Shown one piece after another: positions 60,978 through 64,000 of a stretch of 64,000 bases of DNA (its first letter is position 1; every line of letters starts with the position of its first letter). Under the pieces are notes generated by a model. It was not told where the DNA came from and made no database searches. It worked only from the letters and a program-made list of their open reading frames with translations. Source of the stretch: Palaemon carinicauda (lineage: Eukaryota > Arthropoda > Malacostraca > Decapoda > Palaemonidae); assembly GCF_036898095.1 (NCBI RefSeq), contig NC_090751.1, forward strand, positions 71,660,970 to 71,724,969, read 5' to 3'. A program made the position numbers and the translations under genes.

Positions 60978-61697
60978 CGTAATTTCGCTTTTGTTTACGT
61001 CATCCTTGTTGCTGCATTTTTGTTTTATGTAAAACTAGCATAAGGTTTAGTAAATAGGGTTTCAGTTGTAAATTTAATTTTTTTTTCCTTTTGAAGTTCT
61101 GTTTTAACCTGCTACCCCTTCGCTCAAAGATTTATAAGTGTCTAGTTTAACACTTGTTTCTTTCCTGTGTTTTTCGAGTCCTTGGTGAGAAGAGACACCT
61201 GTGTTTAATTGCAAGGAACTTGATTGCACGAAGACACAGTTCGAGCTCGCCACTCCCCTGACCTACTGCAGCAACTGGCTTATGTGAGCGTTTTAGAGGA
61301 TTGCGACGGCAACGTTTGACGGCTTTAAGCAGGTGCATTTCGGCCACCTGCGGTGATTTGCGATTCCTGTGTGTTCTCTTCTGCGCTCCTCGGCGCTGAC
61401 GTAGGAATCCCGGCATCAAGGTGGATGTGGGAGGGACACTGCCGTCAACGTGGTTAAGTGATCCTCGATGTACGCAGTTGCGGGACCTTTGGAGCTCGTG
61501 GTGACAAGTAGGGGGCCAGTTGTTAGGTAGGAGATATTCTTTACCTTTTTTTGGGTTGGGGACCACAGCTCCATCTCCCTCCCTATGATGAGGAGTCCTG
61601 CGAAGCTGCACTCCCTACGGTAGCCGAGTGATGATGTTATTGGCGTCCTACTTTAGTTGGAGCAAGGGGTGGTTTCATCCAGTCCCAAAGAGTGTGA

Positions 61698-61787
<90 letters not shown>

Positions 61788-61812
61788 ATTATATATATAT
61801 ATATTATATATC
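61698..61812. repeat. (TA)n microsatellite with ATTATT interruptions
   Basis: About 77 bp of TA repeat, then interrupted TATTATTATATA to 61812. Confidence 0.95.
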
Positions 61813-61929
61813 TTGTTGAGAGTGTGGTGTTTCATGTTAAGAATTTTATATATATATATAAATATGTGCTTTGTTATTTAATCATTTAACCCTGTTGAGA
61901 GTATGGTGTTTCATTTAAGAATTTTATCA
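61813..61929 (+). repeat. Imperfect 81-bp-period duplication
   Basis: TGTTGAGAGTGTGGTGTTTC with TTAAGAATTTTAT at 61813-61849 recurs as TGTTGAGAGTATGGTGTTTC with TTAAGAATTTTAT at 61894-61929. Confidence 0.85.
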
Positions 61930-62173
61930 ATATTAATCTGTCTCATGTGCCTGAAATTAATGTTCATATGGTAAATTTTTTATTGTTAATTCTAATTTTG
62001 AGGTAGTCACAAGGCTGACTGTTCTAAATTTTGTTGTTAATAAATATTGTTAAGTTTTCCCAAGTGTTTTCGTTTCCGCTGACCGATTTGCTGTTGGGTA
62101 TTTTCATAAACACTGACCTCTCTTATCGTGCAATAAGAACTTGCACCATAGCCTGACAAGGGTCGTAACATAT

Positions 62174-62190
62174 TTGGCAACCATGACAGG
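62174..62190 (+). other. Gypsy C primer-binding site (probable)
   Basis: TTGGCAACCATGACAGG lies 3-4 bp after an LTR-like end CGTAACA. The TGG start fits pairing with a tRNA 3' CCA. The tRNA was not identified. Confidence 0.6.
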
Positions 62191-62312
62191 AGAGAGAGCT
62201 CAGGGTATCCGGCATTTTGGTCGGTAGAGCGACACTTGGGTGGACTCTTCAATATTTATTTTTTTGTTTTAGTGTTGCCTTTCTCCTCTGAATTTTTGTT
62301 TTGTTTTACGAA

Positions 62313-63906
62313 ATGGACGAATTTGTTTTTGATCCAGCTGAATTTTCGGGGTCAGTTGATTGCATTAAGTATTTGCCCCTGGTAGGTAAGAAACAATTAG
62401 TTGAGTGTGCTAAGTGGTTGGGTGTTCTGTGGAAGGCGACGGACACCAGAGCAGAAATAGTGGTAGCAGTTAGGGATAAAATAAAACAGGAGTTAGCTGC
62501 AGCTGAACATTCAGTGAGTGAGAGTAAGGTAATTGGTGATGGTGAGGAGAATTTGGGTGAGGGTTTAGAAGAGGACAAAGTAAGTATGAGGGCTGGTCTA
62601 ACTCTGTTTGAGGATCCTCCTGATGTAGGTACCATTTAAGAGGGTCCAGCACATTTTCCGAAGGGTCCAGGTAATGTGTCCTCTAATCCGTTCTTGGCCA
62701 CCCTAATTCTGTTCCCTTCAAATCTCTGGCCCCTGTTAATGCGTTGGGTGACTCCGAGGAGGCGAAGGAATACAACCTTATTTGTAAACGCAAAGAGTTG
62801 CGAAAAATGGAGTTTGAGGAGAACGAGTGGGTAAGGTGTCATGAGTTGGTGATGGCGAAATTAAATATAGAGATGTTTAGGTTACATTGGGCCAATTTGA
62901 TAAGTTCCCTAAAAGATACCTTCCAAGATCAGTTTAACATAGGTGCTGCACTAAAATTGGTGCCAGTGTTTGACGAAAAGAATGTCCCTGAGTTCTTCAA
63001 GGCATTTGAGCCTGTGGCCTCCCAATTGTCTTGGCCCGCAGAAATGAGGATTCGTATTAGTACAGTGTAGGTTAGTGGGCAAGGCAATGTGGGTGTATAA
63101 TGCATTGAAGGAGTGAGTAGCTTGGGATTACCAGACGGTAAAAGCCTTAATTTTAGTCGTAGGACTTGGTCCCTGAGGCCTTCCGCCTCCAGTTTCGCAA
63201 CCATATGAAAAACCCTGTGCAGTCTTTCGTGGAGTTTGCACACATCAAGGAGGAACAGTTCGACAACTGGCTGAAAAGTCGTCAGATAGTCACTTTCGAT
63301 GCGTTACGTGAACTGTTGCTCCTTGAAGAGTTTAAGGAGGCCTGTAGCAGGGAGTTGAGAGTTCACCTGGAGGAGGTAAAAAGTGTGAAATTGAGTAGTG
63401 CCGCTCAGTTAGCGGATGAATTTGTATTAACTCACCGTTCAGGTAGTGGTAATTTTACTTATAAGACTTTAGATAATCAAACATCTTGCTCCTGTAATGG
63501 TGGTAAGAGAGGGGAAACCTCCTCATTGACTTCCCATATCCCTAAGAATAGTAATGTTAATTCTAATTCTTTTTCAGGTGATAGGGATGTGGGTAGAGTC
63601 CAAGGAGGTCCTCCTCCCCCTAAAGTTTTTGCTAATAGAGACTTTCCAGGTGGGGGAAATAACAGGTATAATGGAAATAGAAGCTCGAGCTGTAAAGGAG
63701 GCTGTTTTTGGTGTAACAAGCCCGGGCATTTCCAAAACCAGTGTAATGCTCTTAGGATGTACCTTCAGCGCAATAATCAAAGTCCTGTAGCCTTGGTGAA
63801 TGATAAGTCAGAGGTTAGTAGCAGTAGTCCTGTAGAGAGACCTGTAGTAGATAGGAGTAGTTTAGTAAATAGTAGTAAGCCTAATGCTCCTAATCCCCAA
63901 TCGTGA
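62313..63906 (+). pseudogene. Gypsy C gag, two interruptions
   Basis: The first ATG is 62313 (MDEFVFDPAEFSGSV). The frame is open to TAA at 62637-62639 and contains an acidic helical region. Gag continues in another frame with VRCHELVMAKLNIEMFRLHW and VFDEKNVPEFFKAFEPVA (62825-63030), stopping at 63068-63070. The third part (63166-63906) has QLRFRNHMKNP-like FRLQFRNHMKNPVQSFVEFA, VTFDALRELLLLEEFK, and ends with a perfect zinc knuckle CFWCNKPGHFQNQC (C-x2-C-x4-H-x4-C) at 63703-63744, about residue 180. The middle (FRLQFR to LLLEEF) resembles the SCAN-like capsid region of one gypsy group. Two breaks make this copy non-functional, unless frameshifts are used. Confidence 0.85.
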
Positions 63907-64000
63907 CTCAAGTACGACAAATATGTGTGGCCTGGAAAGTTGATTTTTGACTCTCGTGTTGTCCAGGTGAAATTTTTAGGGACACTGGTTCTGCCAGATC
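63907..64000 (+). pseudogene. Start of gypsy C protease, cut by window end
   Basis: After the gag stop at 63904-63906 another frame has VTQVRQICVAW and then EIFRDTGSARS at 63965-64000, where DTGS is the aspartic-protease active-site word. The rest lies outside the window. Confidence 0.6.

Larger units (their letters stand above)
59990..62170 (+). other. Probable 5' LTR/leader region of gypsy C
   Basis: The right end GGGTCGTAACA (62160-62170) followed by a TGGCAACC primer-site word looks like an LTR end. An AATAAA lies at 62039. A TATATATAAGACC TATA-like box lies near 60045. The left LTR boundary cannot be fixed because the 3' LTR is outside the window. A GC-richer block at 61150-61640 and TA arrays at 60889 and 61698 lie within. 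Confidence 0.45.

Noticed and set aside
61147..61611. 154-codon minus-strand open frame in a GC-richer block
   Set aside because: It is basic, with no recognisable domain, and lies in the probable LTR/leader of gypsy C; the openness is explained by base composition.

Overview
This window looks like intergenic DNA from a large, repeat-rich animal genome, most likely a decapod crustacean (shrimp, crab, crayfish or lobster). Reasons: very long (TA)n, (CT)n and (GA)n arrays; a DIRS1-type tyrosine-recombinase retrotransposon; Ty3/gypsy, RTE-like, CR1/Jockey-like and Penelope-like fragments that I recognise from memory as common in decapod genomes; and no bacterial-style gene packing. The decapod assignment is inference. 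I found no host protein-coding gene, tRNA or rRNA gene. Nearly every coding stretch belongs to a mobile element, and most are broken.

Layout. 1-5231: Ty3/gypsy element of family A (copy A1, minus strand) with both LTRs and a solo LTR of a different element in its gag. 5232-15282: AT-rich DNA with one minus-strand RTE-like LINE remnant and several microsatellites. 15283-17819: interspersed repeats, a decayed plus-strand RTE-like LINE, then long CT and TA arrays. 18160-23313: an old plus-strand hAT (ZMYM1/TTF type) carrying a 129-bp tandem duplication, a younger minus-strand hAT (ZBED5 type) with a perfect 8-bp target duplication, and a tRNA-derived SINE. 23390-26050: CR1/L2-like LINE split by about 1.2 kb of other sequence. 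26662-29522: gypsy copy A2, complete at its LTRs but lacking protease and most of RT. 30310-31670: a repeat sharing the 3' tail of a LINE, a foldback pair and a Penelope-like RT fragment.

31672-55779 is a multi-level nest. Gypsy copy A3 (minus) is split by gypsy B (plus, 32037-50128, 5-bp duplication GTCCT). Gypsy B is split inside RT by a 12.6-kb block (about 35067-47719) holding a minus-strand RTE-like LINE, TA arrays and a DIRS retrotransposon (38321-47076). The 5' LTR of A3 is split again by a Jockey/CR1-like LINE (about 53530-55623).

55795-58950: two more minus-strand LINE remnants. 59070-62164: repeats, TA arrays and the probable LTR and leader of a third gypsy family. 62313-64000: the gag region of that element (C), running off the window at the protease.

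The DIRS element is the most complete and most interesting unit. It has 331-bp inverted terminal repeats with only two mismatches, an internal complementary region matching both outer ends, uninterrupted gag, RT/RNase H and tyrosine-recombinase frames with their key residues, a likely intron upstream of gag with a GCCGGC-rich interior, and a single TGA separating the gag frame from the recombinase frame. It is probably young and may be capable of moving.
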